Shown here piece after piece: positions 40,979 through 49,267 of a DNA stretch of 64,000 nt; the stretch's first letter is position 1, and each line of letters opens with the position of its first letter. The stretch spans positions 1 to 64,000 of IMG/VR virus record IMGVR_UViG_3300043419_002186; one strand, written 5' to 3'. Both the position numbers and the translations under genes were made by a program. The DNA comes from a virus. The notes beneath the pieces were generated by a model that saw nothing but the letters and a program-made list of their open reading frames with translations, did not search any database and was not told the origin of the DNA.

Positions 40979-41560
40979 TTACTTGCCGTAGTTGAGGATG
41001 CCGTTCAGTTCACCCTCGACGTCGTTGAGCCCCGCGTAGCGAGCCGCGAAGCAGCGGGCGAGCTGCTCCATCGTCACGGGAGACGTGCCCGTGTCGAGGC
41101 TCGCGTAGCCCCCCGTCTTGTAGGTAAGCGGAGGCACGGAGAGCTTCTTCTTGACGCCGAAGATGCGGTCGCCTCCGACGGCGGTCCTGATGAAGCCGCC
41201 CGAAAACTCGGCGTAGCAGATGCCATCGTGTGCGAGGAAGACGAGCACGTGCGGCGCGTAGTCGGGGATCGTCGCGTGGTCAGCCCACAGTTCCCCCTCC
41301 TCGCCCTCGATGCCGAAGGGGACGAGGCGCCCGTAGTAGGTGTCGCACTCGTCGGTGCTCTTCAGCGACCTCACACGCCCCTTCTCACCCAGCGCGGCGT
41401 TGTCGGTGAAGTTGATGGCGAGGCCCACGCGGTTGAGGGCCTCGACGAGTTCCTGCACCGCGCCCGCGATGAGGTGGTTCTTGTCCTCGCGGTTCTGCTC
41501 GATCTGCGCCTTGGTGGCTCGGGCCTTGGCGAAGGCCTCGGTGAATGCGTTGCTGCCCAT
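40979..41560 (-). CDS. Hypothetical early protein
   Basis: 193 residues from ATG 41560, hairpin leader at 41576-41587 (GCCC-TACG-GGGC). N-terminal helix (ATKAQIEQNREDKNHLIAGA), then a compact alpha/beta domain (YAPHVLVFLAHDGICYAEF). The palindrome 40967-40976 follows the stop. No family recognised. Confidence 0.58.
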   Translation of the reverse strand: MGSNAFTEAFAKARATKAQIEQNREDKNHLIAGAVQELVEALNRVGLAINFTDNAALGEKGRVRSLKSTDECDTYYGRLVPFGIEGEEGELWADHATIPDYAPHVLVFLAHDGICYAEFSGGFIRTAVGGDRIFGVKKKLSVPPLTYKTGGYASLDTGTSPVTMEQLARCFAARYAGLNDVEGELNGILNYGK

Positions 41561-41713
41561 GACTCTGCCCTTCCTGCCCCGTAGGGCTTGGCCGCTCAGG
41601 GCCCTGTTGGTGAATCGATTCGGGAGTCTTTCCCTCCTGCCGAAGGGCAGCGCGGTGAGTGCGCGCTACCCCTCCGCGGGAGGGGGCGAGACCGAAGCCC
41701 CGCCCCACCCGTC

Positions 41714-42601
41714 CTACGCCTCGCTCGCGTCCTTCGCCTGTTGCGCGAGGCTCGCGGCGCGGGTCGCGGCCATCTGTGCGTCGTACATCTTCTGCCGCAG
41801 CGCTTCGAGCGAGCCACCCAGTGCCGACTCCCACACCGTGATCTGCTCCGCGACGTTCGCGACGGCCTCTGCCTGATTCGTGAGCCCCTTCGGGCCCGTC
41901 TTGCCCGCCTCGATCTTCTCGTAGGTCTCGTTGACGATGGCGTCCACCTTCGCGAGCGCCGTCGAGATGACCGACTGCAGGGTCCTCTCGTCACCCGTGA
42001 CCGTGAAGGGGCGCGTCGTCACGCCGCCTCGCACCGCTTCGAGCGCGTCGGTGAGGGCGAACCACGTGGCGACCGACGACTGCGGGAGCCAGTAGGCGCC
42101 GCCTCCGTCGCGGATGCGGGTGCCCGCGAGGTTCTGCTGCGCCACCGTGGCGAGCGCCTCGGAGACGGCCGCGCCCTCGACCCGCTTGCGCGCCGCCTCG
42201 GTCGCCTCGACAAGCTCCAAGGCGAGGTGCGCGTCGTCGCATCGGACGACCTCGCCGCCGCTCGCGTTCTTCTCGACCCACGCCGACACCACGTGGACGT
42301 GCTTGTTCGAGAGCCCGTCGTCCGCGGCGACCTCGTCCACCACCTCGTAGCCTCGGGGCGTCGGGGCCACGCGCCGGTTCTTCTTCGAGTACTGCGCCAC
42401 CAGCGCGGCGCGCAGCGCGTCCTTCAGCGTCCGCTGCGCGGGCGCCAGCTTGCCGAGACCCACCTTCGCGAAGGCGTCACCGACACCCTGCAGGTCAGCC
42501 TCGCCCGCGGGGGACCACGTGACGATGATGCCGCAGCCCTCGACCGTCCCAAGTGCACGCCCCTCGACCACCACCGCTTCACCGTTCAGTGCCTGTGCCA
42601 T
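41714..42601 (-). CDS. Phage protein resembling DUF6744
   Basis: 295 residues from ATG 42601, hairpin leader at 42615-42628. The central part (GTRIRDGGGAYWLPQSS) and the long charged C-terminal helix match what I remember of DUF6744 phage proteins, of unknown function and often near MoxR/VWA genes. N-terminal region beta-rich (GCGIIVTWSPAGEADLQG). Recognition is from memory and moderate. Confidence 0.45.
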   Translation of the reverse strand: MAQALNGEAVVVEGRALGTVEGCGIIVTWSPAGEADLQGVGDAFAKVGLGKLAPAQRTLKDALRAALVAQYSKKNRRVAPTPRGYEVVDEVAADDGLSNKHVHVVSAWVEKNASGGEVVRCDDAHLALELVEATEAARKRVEGAAVSEALATVAQQNLAGTRIRDGGGAYWLPQSSVATWFALTDALEAVRGGVTTRPFTVTGDERTLQSVISTALAKVDAIVNETYEKIEAGKTGPKGLTNQAEAVANVAEQITVWESALGGSLEALRQKMYDAQMAATRAASLAQQAKDASEA

Positions 42602-42684
42602 TGCTGTCTCCTCCGCCCCCGTAGGGGCATCGTGTCGGGCAACGAGCCGCCGCACCCCATGTGCGGCGACTCGCGCCCGTTCTT

Positions 42685-44232
42685 TCACTGCCCGTCGTCG
42701 AAGGCCTCGACCACGTCCCTCGCCCACGCGGGCGTCGGGGAGGACGACTTGCGGACGAGGACGACGACGACCTCGCCAGCACCCTGCGGCTTCGTCGCGG
42801 GCCACCCCGTGTCGCCGTCGGTGAGGACGAACGTCAAGTGAGGCTTCACCTTCGCGACCTGCGCCACGCCAGCGCCCATGTCGGTGCCGCCGCCGCCGAC
42901 AAGCTGGTCTCGGATGTGCCCGACGACCTGCGACCCGTCCTTCAGCTTGACCGGCGTCGTCGGCCTCACGTCGCACGCGACCATGTAGGCCTCTTCGACG
43001 CCCCCCGCCTTGAGGATGCCGACGACCTCGCAGATGGAGTCGGTGATGCTCTTCGAGCCCATGGACCCCGACGTGTCGAAGACGAGGCCCACGCGCACCT
43101 TCGGCTTGAAGAGCGAGGGGAGCACCATGCCGAAGTGCGCTCCCACGCGGCTCGGCTTCGTCATCGTGAAGTCGGTCGCGCCCTTCGCGATGCCGATGCC
43201 GCGGCGGGTGATACTCGCGAGGCGGGCTCGCCAGTCCACCTTTGGCGGCTTGAGCACCTCTTCGGCCCACTGCTTGAGGCCCGCGGGCATGTCGCCTCGC
43301 CCCTGCTCCGCGTGCTTCTTGACCGCCTCCGCGGTCTGCTTTCGAATCGATTCGACCTCGTCGGGCGTGTAGCCGTTCGGCAGCGACTGCCCCGACGCCT
43401 TCGCGTCGTCGGCCAGCTTGTCGGTGTGCTCGGTGTCACCCGCGCAGCCGCCGCAGGAACGCTGCCCCGCGGGCTTCGGGGGCACGGGGACCGGCTTCGA
43501 GCCGCCGCCCTGCCCGCTCTGCGGGGACTGCGCGCCGCCCTCGCCCTCGCCGTCGCCCTCGCCATCCTGCGGGTCGCCCTCGCCCTTCTCGCCCTGCCCG
43601 CTCTGCGGCTTGCTCTGCTGCTGCCCCTGCTGCGGCTTGCCCTGTCCACCCTGCTGCGGCTGCTGCGGAGGCGGCGGCTGCTGGGCCAGCTTCGCGATGA
43701 CGGCGCGGTAGAGCGCGACGATGGACACCGTCTCCGCATTGCCGTCAATCGGGTCCACGTCAGCGTGCGTGAGCCCGTAGCGCTTGAGCACACTCTCGAC
43801 GGTGACGAAGCCGCAGGTCTCGAAGTCGGCCTTCGTCTTGACGACGTGACCGAAGGGGCGCAGACGGCCGCCGCTCGCGATGATGACTTCGCGGAGGACG
43901 ACGTTGCCGATGGCGTCGCCCAGTTCGTTCCACAGGCGACGGTGCTCGTCGGGGATGCACTGCGTGCGAGCCATGCCGAAGTGGTCGGGCATGAGGTGGA
44001 CGAGAATCTCATGCGCAATGTCCGCGGCCAGTTCCTCGGGCGCGATGGCCAGCGTGCGTGCCTCGTCGTGGAATATCTGCCGCTTCTCGTTCGCGGAGAA
44101 GCTCTTGCCGTAGTTCGGGACGTGGACGTACTGCAGAGCCTGAAGTTCCGGCTCGACGTACGGCATCGACTTGCGGATAAGCTGCCTTGCGATGGCGAGT
44201 TGGTCGCCCACCGTCTTGCCCTTCATGGCCAT
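42685..44232 (-). CDS. VWA-domain protein with DUF2201-like metallopeptidase-type N-terminus
   Basis: 515 residues. An N-terminal helical domain includes IAHEILVHLMPDHFG (His74, Glu75, His79, His84). DUF2201 relatives usually show HExxH, so this HExxxH spacing may mean an inactive or shifted metal site. A Gln/Gly/Pro linker spans about 184-255 and a CGGC occurs at 260-263. The C-terminal VWA-type domain has MIDAS residues Asp386-Ser388-Ser390 (FDTSGSM), Thr450 and Asp472. It is paired with the MoxR ATPase just upstream, a known partnership in which the ATPase remodels a target held by the VWA protein. A palindrome (43344) is read as ESIR. Confidence 0.8.
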   Translation of the reverse strand: MAMKGKTVGDQLAIARQLIRKSMPYVEPELQALQYVHVPNYGKSFSANEKRQIFHDEARTLAIAPEELAADIAHEILVHLMPDHFGMARTQCIPDEHRRLWNELGDAIGNVVLREVIIASGGRLRPFGHVVKTKADFETCGFVTVESVLKRYGLTHADVDPIDGNAETVSIVALYRAVIAKLAQQPPPPQQPQQGGQGKPQQGQQQSKPQSGQGEKGEGDPQDGEGDGEGEGGAQSPQSGQGGGSKPVPVPPKPAGQRSCGGCAGDTEHTDKLADDAKASGQSLPNGYTPDEVESIRKQTAEAVKKHAEQGRGDMPAGLKQWAEEVLKPPKVDWRARLASITRRGIGIAKGATDFTMTKPSRVGAHFGMVLPSLFKPKVRVGLVFDTSGSMGSKSITDSICEVVGILKAGGVEEAYMVACDVRPTTPVKLKDGSQVVGHIRDQLVGGGGTDMGAGVAQVAKVKPHLTFVLTDGDTGWPATKPQGAGEVVVVLVRKSSSPTPAWARDVVEAFDDGQ

Positions 44233-44265
44233 GTCGGACCTCCCGCCCCTTGGGGCGCTACCGTT

Positions 44266-44340
44266 GCGTGGGCTTGGGACCACGCTTGCGGGTTACACCG
44301 CGGAGTGAATCGATTCGGATTCACCCCGCGGCCCCTCACC
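44266..44340 (-). promoter_or_regulatory. Structured intercistronic RNA element, copy 1
   Basis: Plus-strand order: stem I GCGTGG / CCACGC around loop GCTTGGGA, stem II GCGG / CCGC around GTTACA, stem III ATTCAC-type arms holding the palindrome, then CCCCTCAC. It lies between the MoxR and VWA genes. Stem bases differ from the other copies while pairing is kept. Confidence 0.65.
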
Positions 44341-44347
44341 GTTCGAC

Positions 44348-45457
44348 CTACGCGACCGTCTGAACCCCGAAGAGCTTCAGGTTCGCCGCCGCCTCGTTCT
44401 TCGTGCTGGCGCGGGGGTTGCCGCTCTTCGAGGAGCGCCACACCTGCAGCGGGCTCGAAGCGCTCGTCGCGAAGTCGCCCTGCCCGACGTTCGCCGCGGA
44501 GAGGATGACGCCCCACGCTGCATCGACGAGGAACTCCCGCTCCTTCGCGTTCGCGGCGAGCCCGTTCACGGCCTCGATGGCGCAGCCCGCGATGACGGGG
44601 TACACGTAGTCGGGGCGCGACGCGTCGGGCTTCCAGTCCACCGCGCCCGTGAGGACGTCGCGGGGCTTGGGCAGGTTCGCGCTCTTGACGTACTCACGGA
44701 ACGGACGCCCGTGGCCCTTGCCCACCGTGGCAGAGACCAGTTCGAGCCCCGACTCGGGGTCGCCGTCGCGCAGCGCAGCCGCGTAGAGGGCGCACGCGGC
44801 GTCCCACGCACGCGGGGACGGCCACGCGCCGCTGCGCTTGGACTCGTCCGCGGGGAATGCGAGCAGGGCCTTCTCCCCGAAGTGCGAGACGTAGCCGCCG
44901 ACAAGCTGCGCGGCTCGCTTGTCGAAGTCGTCGCCGTTGACGCGGTCGGTCATGAGCCACGTGGCCCACTCGGTCGGGCTCGGCACGTCGGCTTCGAGGT
45001 GGACGAGCCGGTTCGCCGCCGCGGGGGGCAGTTCGTTGCCCGCGGTCGTCATCTGCACGGGGTTCGCGGCGAGGACGATGCGCACGTCGGGGTGCAGGGG
45101 CACGTCGCCCACGACGCGTTCGAGGACGACGCGCAGCAGGGCGGACCACGTCGCGGGGCTCGCGAGCGTCGCCTCGTCAATAAACAGGGTGCCACCCTTC
45201 GAGAGCGCGGAGACCATGGTCGGCGCGAGCCGCTTGGTCTCGCCTTCCTGCGGGAAGGGGATGCCGCAGTAGTCGGTGGGGTCGGAGAGGGCGGGCATCG
45301 AGACCCACAGCGGGACACTGTCGGCCTTGGCGCCCCAGTAGCTGCGGTGCAGCGCCTTCATCATGGCGCTCTTGCCGATGCCGGGGGCACCGACGACGAA
45401 CGGGACACGGTTCGCCTTCATCGAGAGCAGCGCGAGCTTCATCCAGTGGGTGGCCAT
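44348..45457 (-). CDS. MoxR-type AAA+ ATPase
   Basis: 369 residues from ATG 45457. Walker A GAPGIGKS at 23-30, Walker B TLFIDEAT (Asp94, Glu95), sensor-1 AANP and a downstream arginine-finger region (AAANRLVHLE) place it in the MoxR group. These act with VWA-domain partners to open or insert cofactors and rearrange complexes. The VWA gene follows immediately, separated by a structured element. The hairpin leader is at 45473-45484. Confidence 0.85.
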   Translation of the reverse strand: MATHWMKLALLSMKANRVPFVVGAPGIGKSAMMKALHRSYWGAKADSVPLWVSMPALSDPTDYCGIPFPQEGETKRLAPTMVSALSKGGTLFIDEATLASPATWSALLRVVLERVVGDVPLHPDVRIVLAANPVQMTTAGNELPPAAANRLVHLEADVPSPTEWATWLMTDRVNGDDFDKRAAQLVGGYVSHFGEKALLAFPADESKRSGAWPSPRAWDAACALYAAALRDGDPESGLELVSATVGKGHGRPFREYVKSANLPKPRDVLTGAVDWKPDASRPDYVYPVIAGCAIEAVNGLAANAKEREFLVDAAWGVILSAANVGQGDFATSASSPLQVWRSSKSGNPRASTKNEAAANLKLFGVQTVA

Positions 45458-45513
45458 CGTCTCTACCTTCCCGCCCCGTAGGGCGCGCACCGTGCGGCAT
45501 GCACGGTGACCGT

Positions 45514-45581
45514 GACTGGACTTGGGACCAGTCGGTGCGGTTACGCCGCGGGGCGAATCGATTCACCCCGCGGTCCCTCAC
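45514..45581 (-). promoter_or_regulatory. Structured intercistronic RNA element, copy 2
   Basis: Stem I GACTGG / CCAGTC around loop ACTTGGGA; stem II GCGG / CCGC around TTACG; stem III CCGCGGGG / CCCCGCGG enclosing the palindrome 45555-45564; then TCCCTCAC. It lies upstream of the MoxR gene. Confidence 0.68.
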
Positions 45582-45588
45582 GCTTCTC

Positions 45589-46074
45589 TCACTCCCCCTG
45601 CTCGGGGTCGCCAAGCCCCGCCGCGAGCATGAGTTCGCGGACGACGACGGCGTAGCTGTTCTCCGAGTCCATCTGCCCCCACGCGTGCTGCAGCGACTCG
45701 GCCAGCATGCGCCAGTCTCGCCCCGTGAGCGTCACGCTGCGCGTCTGCGGCTGCGCGTCGAGGCGCCGCTGCTGCTCGGCGCGGGCCCTGTCCGCGGCCA
45801 CCTCGGCGTGCCGCTTGTAGTGCGCGAGAATGCGGGCGACGAGGCTCTCGGTCTCCTTTATCCCGTGACGCTCTTCCCGATGAAGCAGCGAGTCGAGGTG
45901 GTCGTCGAAGGCGACCGCGTCGCAGAAGAGCAGGGTGACCTTGTCTTCGAGTTCGTCTCGCGCAGCGTCATCGAGCTTCGCCGCGGCTCGGACCATGCGG
46001 CGGCCGATGAAGAGGGCACGGTTTATGATGCGGTCCTGCGTGTCGTTCGCGAGCGTGTGCTGCTGCGTGTCCAT
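45589..46074 (-). CDS. Hypothetical helical early protein
   Basis: 161 residues, almost entirely charged helix (LDDAARDELEDKVTLLFC; HAEVAADRARAEQQRRLDA). No membrane segment or motif. UUCG-type hairpin leader (46088-46099, GCCC-TTCG-GGGC) ahead of AGGAAGG. It lies in the ParB-MoxR-VWA operon and may be a small subunit of that system. Confidence 0.58.
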   Translation of the reverse strand: MDTQQHTLANDTQDRIINRALFIGRRMVRAAAKLDDAARDELEDKVTLLFCDAVAFDDHLDSLLHREERHGIKETESLVARILAHYKRHAEVAADRARAEQQRRLDAQPQTRSVTLTGRDWRMLAESLQHAWGQMDSENSYAVVVRELMLAAGLGDPEQGE

Positions 46075-46124
46075 GTGCTGCCTTCCTGCCCCGAAGGGCC
46101 ACCCGCCGACGCGGCGGGGACGAC

Positions 46125-46192
46125 GGACGGACTTGGGACCGTCCTGTGCGGTTACACCGCGGCGAACCGAATCGATTCACCACGGCCCCTCA
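46125..46192 (-). promoter_or_regulatory. Structured intercistronic RNA element, copy 3
   Basis: Stem I GGACGG / CCGTCC around loop ACTTGGGA; stem II GCGG / CCGC around TTACA; a weaker stem III (CCGCGG / CCACGG) holding the palindrome 46169-46178; then CCCCTCAC. Confidence 0.66.
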
Positions 46193-46199
46193 CGCTTGG

Positions 46200-46373
46200 T
46201 TATCGGTGCTGGCTCACGTACTCCGTCCACGCCGTGTCGAACCACTGGCGCTCTTCGGCCTGTCGGCGGGCACGCCGGATGCGGGCGCTGCGCGCTTCGT
46301 CGGCCCTCGCCCGCTTGTCGGCCTCACGGGAGGCGACGGTCTCGTACTGCGCGAACGTCCTGCAGCCCTTCAT
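46200..46373 (-). CDS. Small Arg-rich helical protein
   Basis: 57 residues, not in most gene calls because of size. ATG 46373 follows a hairpin (46387-46398) and AGAGAGG. The sequence is one charged helix (ADKRARADEARSARIRRARR) with a Trp-rich end (WFDTAWTEYVSQHR). Its regular leader, shared with neighbours, supports reality. Function unknown. Confidence 0.55.
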   Translation of the reverse strand: MKGCRTFAQYETVASREADKRARADEARSARIRRARRQAEERQWFDTAWTEYVSQHR

Positions 46374-46406
46374 GGCTTTCCTCTCTGCCCCTTGGGGCGG
46401 TGGTGG

Positions 46407-46637
46407 TTACGGGCCCCCGAAGTCCTCGCCTCGGGGTCCCCATGCGTCGTGACGGGCCGTGAATAGGTGCTGCTCAAAGGCCTCCAACAGGGCGCGCTGC
46501 GCGTCCGACAGGGGCTCGCCGCGCAGTGCCGCGGCGATGCCGTCGTGCAGGTCGCACGCCTCGCGCTCGTTGACGACAAGTTCGACTTCGATGCACGGGG
46601 CCGTGTCGGTGCACGTGAGCAGGGTCTCGGGCTTCAT
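46407..46637 (-). CDS. Hypothetical small protein
   Basis: 76 residues from ATG 46637, with the GCCC-TACG-GGGC hairpin (46651-46662) and AGAGAGG in front. Acidic and helical (CDLHDGIAAALRGEPLSDAQ). No family recognised. Confidence 0.55.
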   Translation of the reverse strand: MKPETLLTCTDTAPCIEVELVVNEREACDLHDGIAAALRGEPLSDAQRALLEAFEQHLFTARHDAWGPRGEDFGGP

Positions 46638-46666
46638 GGCTTGCCTCTCTGCCCCGTAGGGCGTGC

Positions 46667-46730
46667 GCACGGGCTTGGGACCGTGCATGCGGGTTACACC
46701 CCCACCCGTGCTGGCATGGGGGCCCCTCAC
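46667..46730 (-). promoter_or_regulatory. Structured intercistronic RNA element, copy 4
   Basis: Stem I GCACGG / CCGTGC around loop GCTTGGGA; stem II GGG / CCC around TTACA; stem III CCCCCA / TGGGGG with no palindrome in its loop; then CCCCTCAC. It lies between the ParB-like gene and the next small gene, showing the element does not need the palindrome. Confidence 0.66.
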
Positions 46731-46738
46731 CTTTCGAG

Positions 46739-47836
46739 CTAGGCGGCGGCGCTGTCCGCGGGGGCCGCGGCGAGGCCTTCGAGCGCGGCCTTGCCGAAGA
46801 GCGCCTCGAACGCCGCCTTCGTCGGGAAGGCGCCCGCGGGGGCCGCAAGGTCCTCACCCAGCACCCAGCGCATGGCGAACATGACGCCCTGCGCAAAGCC
46901 CGCGCTCTTCGCGTCCTCGGGCTTGGGGAAGGCCAGCGTCTGCGTGCGCGCCTTCGTGAGCATGGCGCGCAGGTCGGCCTCCGCGGGGCGCCCCTTCGCC
47001 GCCTTGCGGGGCGCAACCGTCGGGGCCTTGCCCGCCTCGGCCTCGGCCTCGGCGCGGATGGTCTTCAGCGCCTCGGTCGAGACCTTGACCTTCGTCTCGC
47101 CGGTCTCGGTCTTCACGACGCGGGCGTCGGCCTTGCGGGAGCCCGTCTTCGAGGACGTCTTCCCCGAAGGCGAGGCCTTCGCCTCTGCGACGAGCGCTTC
47201 GACCTTGGCCGCGATGACGGGCTGCACTTCGGGGGCGGCGCGGGCCGCGATCTGCGCGGGGGCCATGTCGAGCGTGCCGTCGGTGACGAGGGCCTTCACC
47301 TCGGCCGTGGCCGACTTGTCGATGCCGAAGATGGAGACGACGGTGTCCTGCGGCTTGCCGAAGGCCTCCGCAATGTCGGGCAGCGTCATGCCAGCGGCGA
47401 GCATGCGCTTAGCGTTCGCCGTCTGCGCGGCGAGGTCGTCGTCGATACGGTGCGCGTTCGCCTTGACCTGCAGACGCAGCGCTTCGAGGCCCGTGGCCTT
47501 CGAGACGATGCAGGGGGCGAGGACGAGGCCCGCGGCGAGAGCGGCGCGCATGCGCTGCTTGCCGTTGATCACCTTGTAGCTCTTCGAGCCGTCGGCGCTC
47601 GGCGTCTCGGAGACGAGGAGCGACTGCAGGATGCCGTCGCGGCCGACGGACGTGACGAGGAACGGCGCGACAGGGGCTTCGATGCGCGGGTCGTAGTCCA
47701 CCGCGGCGGTGTCGGTCTCGAACCACAGCTTCGAGAGCGGGAGCATGACGACCTCGCCGCTGGCGAGGCTCTCGACGGGGACTGCGGGCGACTGCGTGAC
47801 GGTCTCGGTGCTCTTCGTGCTCTTCTTCGTGGCCAT
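46739..47836 (-). CDS. ParB-like DNA-binding protein
   Basis: 365 residues from ATG 47836. An N-terminal ParB/Srx-type domain (KVINGKQRMRAALAAGL carries the GxxRxxA motif) is followed by a helix-turn-helix (MTLPDIAEAFGKPQDTVVSIF), then a Lys/Ala/Thr linker and a C-terminal helical domain. ParB proteins bind palindromic parS sites and spread on DNA; phage relatives can also act as nucleases or regulators. No ParA is visible. The gene lies just downstream of an 18-bp palindrome (47873-47890) and a large inverted repeat, candidates for its targets. Confidence 0.75.
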   Translation of the reverse strand: MATKKSTKSTETVTQSPAVPVESLASGEVVMLPLSKLWFETDTAAVDYDPRIEAPVAPFLVTSVGRDGILQSLLVSETPSADGSKSYKVINGKQRMRAALAAGLVLAPCIVSKATGLEALRLQVKANAHRIDDDLAAQTANAKRMLAAGMTLPDIAEAFGKPQDTVVSIFGIDKSATAEVKALVTDGTLDMAPAQIAARAAPEVQPVIAAKVEALVAEAKASPSGKTSSKTGSRKADARVVKTETGETKVKVSTEALKTIRAEAEAEAGKAPTVAPRKAAKGRPAEADLRAMLTKARTQTLAFPKPEDAKSAGFAQGVMFAMRWVLGEDLAAPAGAFPTKAAFEALFGKAALEGLAAAPADSAAA

Positions 47837-47913
47837 GTGGCCCTGCGCTTTCTGCCCCGTGGGGCGGTGTGTGGCCGAATCGATTCGGCCGGTGTGTGTT
47901 GCCCGCTGTCGGG

Positions 47914-47956
47914 CCTTGCGAGCGGGTGGCGCGCTTGTCACCACCCGCTCGCAAGG
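47914..47956. repeat. 16-bp perfect inverted repeat
   Basis: CCTTGCGAGCGGGTGG at 47914-47929 pairs with CCACCCGCTCGCAAGG at 47941-47956 across an 11-base loop. It lies 80-120 bases upstream of the ParB-like gene. Confidence 0.85.
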
Positions 47957-48963
47957 TCCGGCGCACCCCGTCGGGGCGGTGCGTCGGGCCTTGCTTTTCG
48001 TGCCGCGTCCGTTCTTTTTGCATGAGTCACGGTGCGCTTGACTCTTCGATGCACGCCTTCCCCGTAGGGAACTTCCGACGTGCTTCTTACCCTATCCATT
48101 CAACCTACCGACGAACGAGACGCAATGGGCTTTTCGTAGAGGGCTTGATATGTGGAGCCTCCCGTAACTTCGAGCGTGACGTGACACTGCTGCGATGTAG
48201 GCGCGCCGACGAGGCAGCGCTTGACGTGCAGTGACAGGGGTTCACTTGGCGGGAGACGGACCATGCAGGGAACGTGGCCGTACGTTGCAGGGGGCACGGC
48301 AGAGGCATGGCGATGCGACGAGCGCGGGCATGCTTGACGTGCTTCCCAGCTACTGGGGACAGGGGTCACAACGCGCAGTGGAGCATGCGCTTCCCGCAAG
48401 CTGCAGCGGGTAACGTGACGTGTCCTTTTCGCGCTTCACCATTGCGACAGGGTCCTCTAGGGGACCCCGCGTGGAACTAGGCGAGAATGGGCAAGGGGTA
48501 TTCTGTAGACGACCCGTCGGGGTGCTACTGGCAGCGGCGACGTTTCACGGGCAGGGGGCCATGCGCAGGGTGCGCGCTCCCCTGTAGAAGCGGGGGGCCG
48601 TGTAGGGTCAAGGGCATGCAGAGGGCGTGCGGCCACGGGGGCCTTTTCAGCCGTGCAGGGGCGTCTTTTCCCCTCGGAAACGTCGTCCGCGGCTTTCGCA
48701 CGCAGGAACGACAGGGCGTCAGCTTGTCAAGGATCGGCGGGCTCTTCGAGCCCCCCTACATCGGGGCCGTCGGAGACCGCCCGCCCCCCCTTGCGGGGGG
48801 ACCGCGCGCTGGGGGCACGCGGCGGGCGGGGCTCTTTCGCGTCGGGGGCTGAACCACATCCACCCGACACACTCATAGTCGCACACACTGGGGCCGCATG
48901 CAAGCCCCGTCTCGCAATAACTGGAAAGGGCAAAAACCCTAGTGATTCCGGGTACTTAGGCCT

Positions 48964-49078
48964 GTTCTGACATCCTGGGTCTACCACGTGGACCCTCTAT
49001 GACAGAACTCCAGAGCCTTCCCTAGTTCTGTCATCAGGGGGCCAGGTGCCTTGAATCGATTCGGCCTTGTTCTGACAA
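48964..49078. repeat. Four iterated GTTCTG[AT]CA[TA] motifs
   Basis: Copies at 48964-48973, 48999-49008 (inverted), 49025-49034 and 49069-49078. Copies two and three form a perfect 10-bp inverted repeat with a 16-base spacer. A CCACGTGG palindrome sits near 48983-48990. The arrangement suits an iteron-type origin or an operator cluster. Confidence 0.6.
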
Positions 49079-49267
49079 TAGAGGGCCACGCAGCGCTCCG
49101 CGGCTGGGCTGGGGAGTGCGCGCAACGGGCGCAAGGGGGACGGGGGGACGCGGGAGAGGCCCCGCGTGTCCCCCCCTTCCCCTTGACGTGAGAGAGGCCC
49201 GACCCCCTGTGACAGGGAGCGGGCCTCGGGCACTGCGCACTTCGGGCTCTCGGGCGGGTGCTGCTCG

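Larger units (their letters stand above)
47837..49267. other. 1.4-kb gene-free control region (possible origin/regulatory region)
   Basis: No reading frame here has a convincing start, ribosome site or protein-like composition. It contains a 16-bp inverted repeat (47914-47956), an 18-bp palindrome at 47873 and four copies of GTTCTG[AT]CA[TA] near 48964-49078. TTGACGTG is repeated at about 48219, 48330 and 49181. It separates the replication operon from the ParB-MoxR-VWA operon. Origin, promoter and centromere-like functions are all open. Confidence 0.6.

Noticed and set aside
44307-46178. Reading the four structured elements as simple terminators
   Set aside because: They have several fixed loops and no T runs, and the stems covary; a terminator does not need conserved loop sequence.
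48000-49260. Several small open frames in the control region
   Set aside because: No ribosome sites, Arg/Gly/Pro/Cys-rich translations and overlap with repeats; treated as non-coding.
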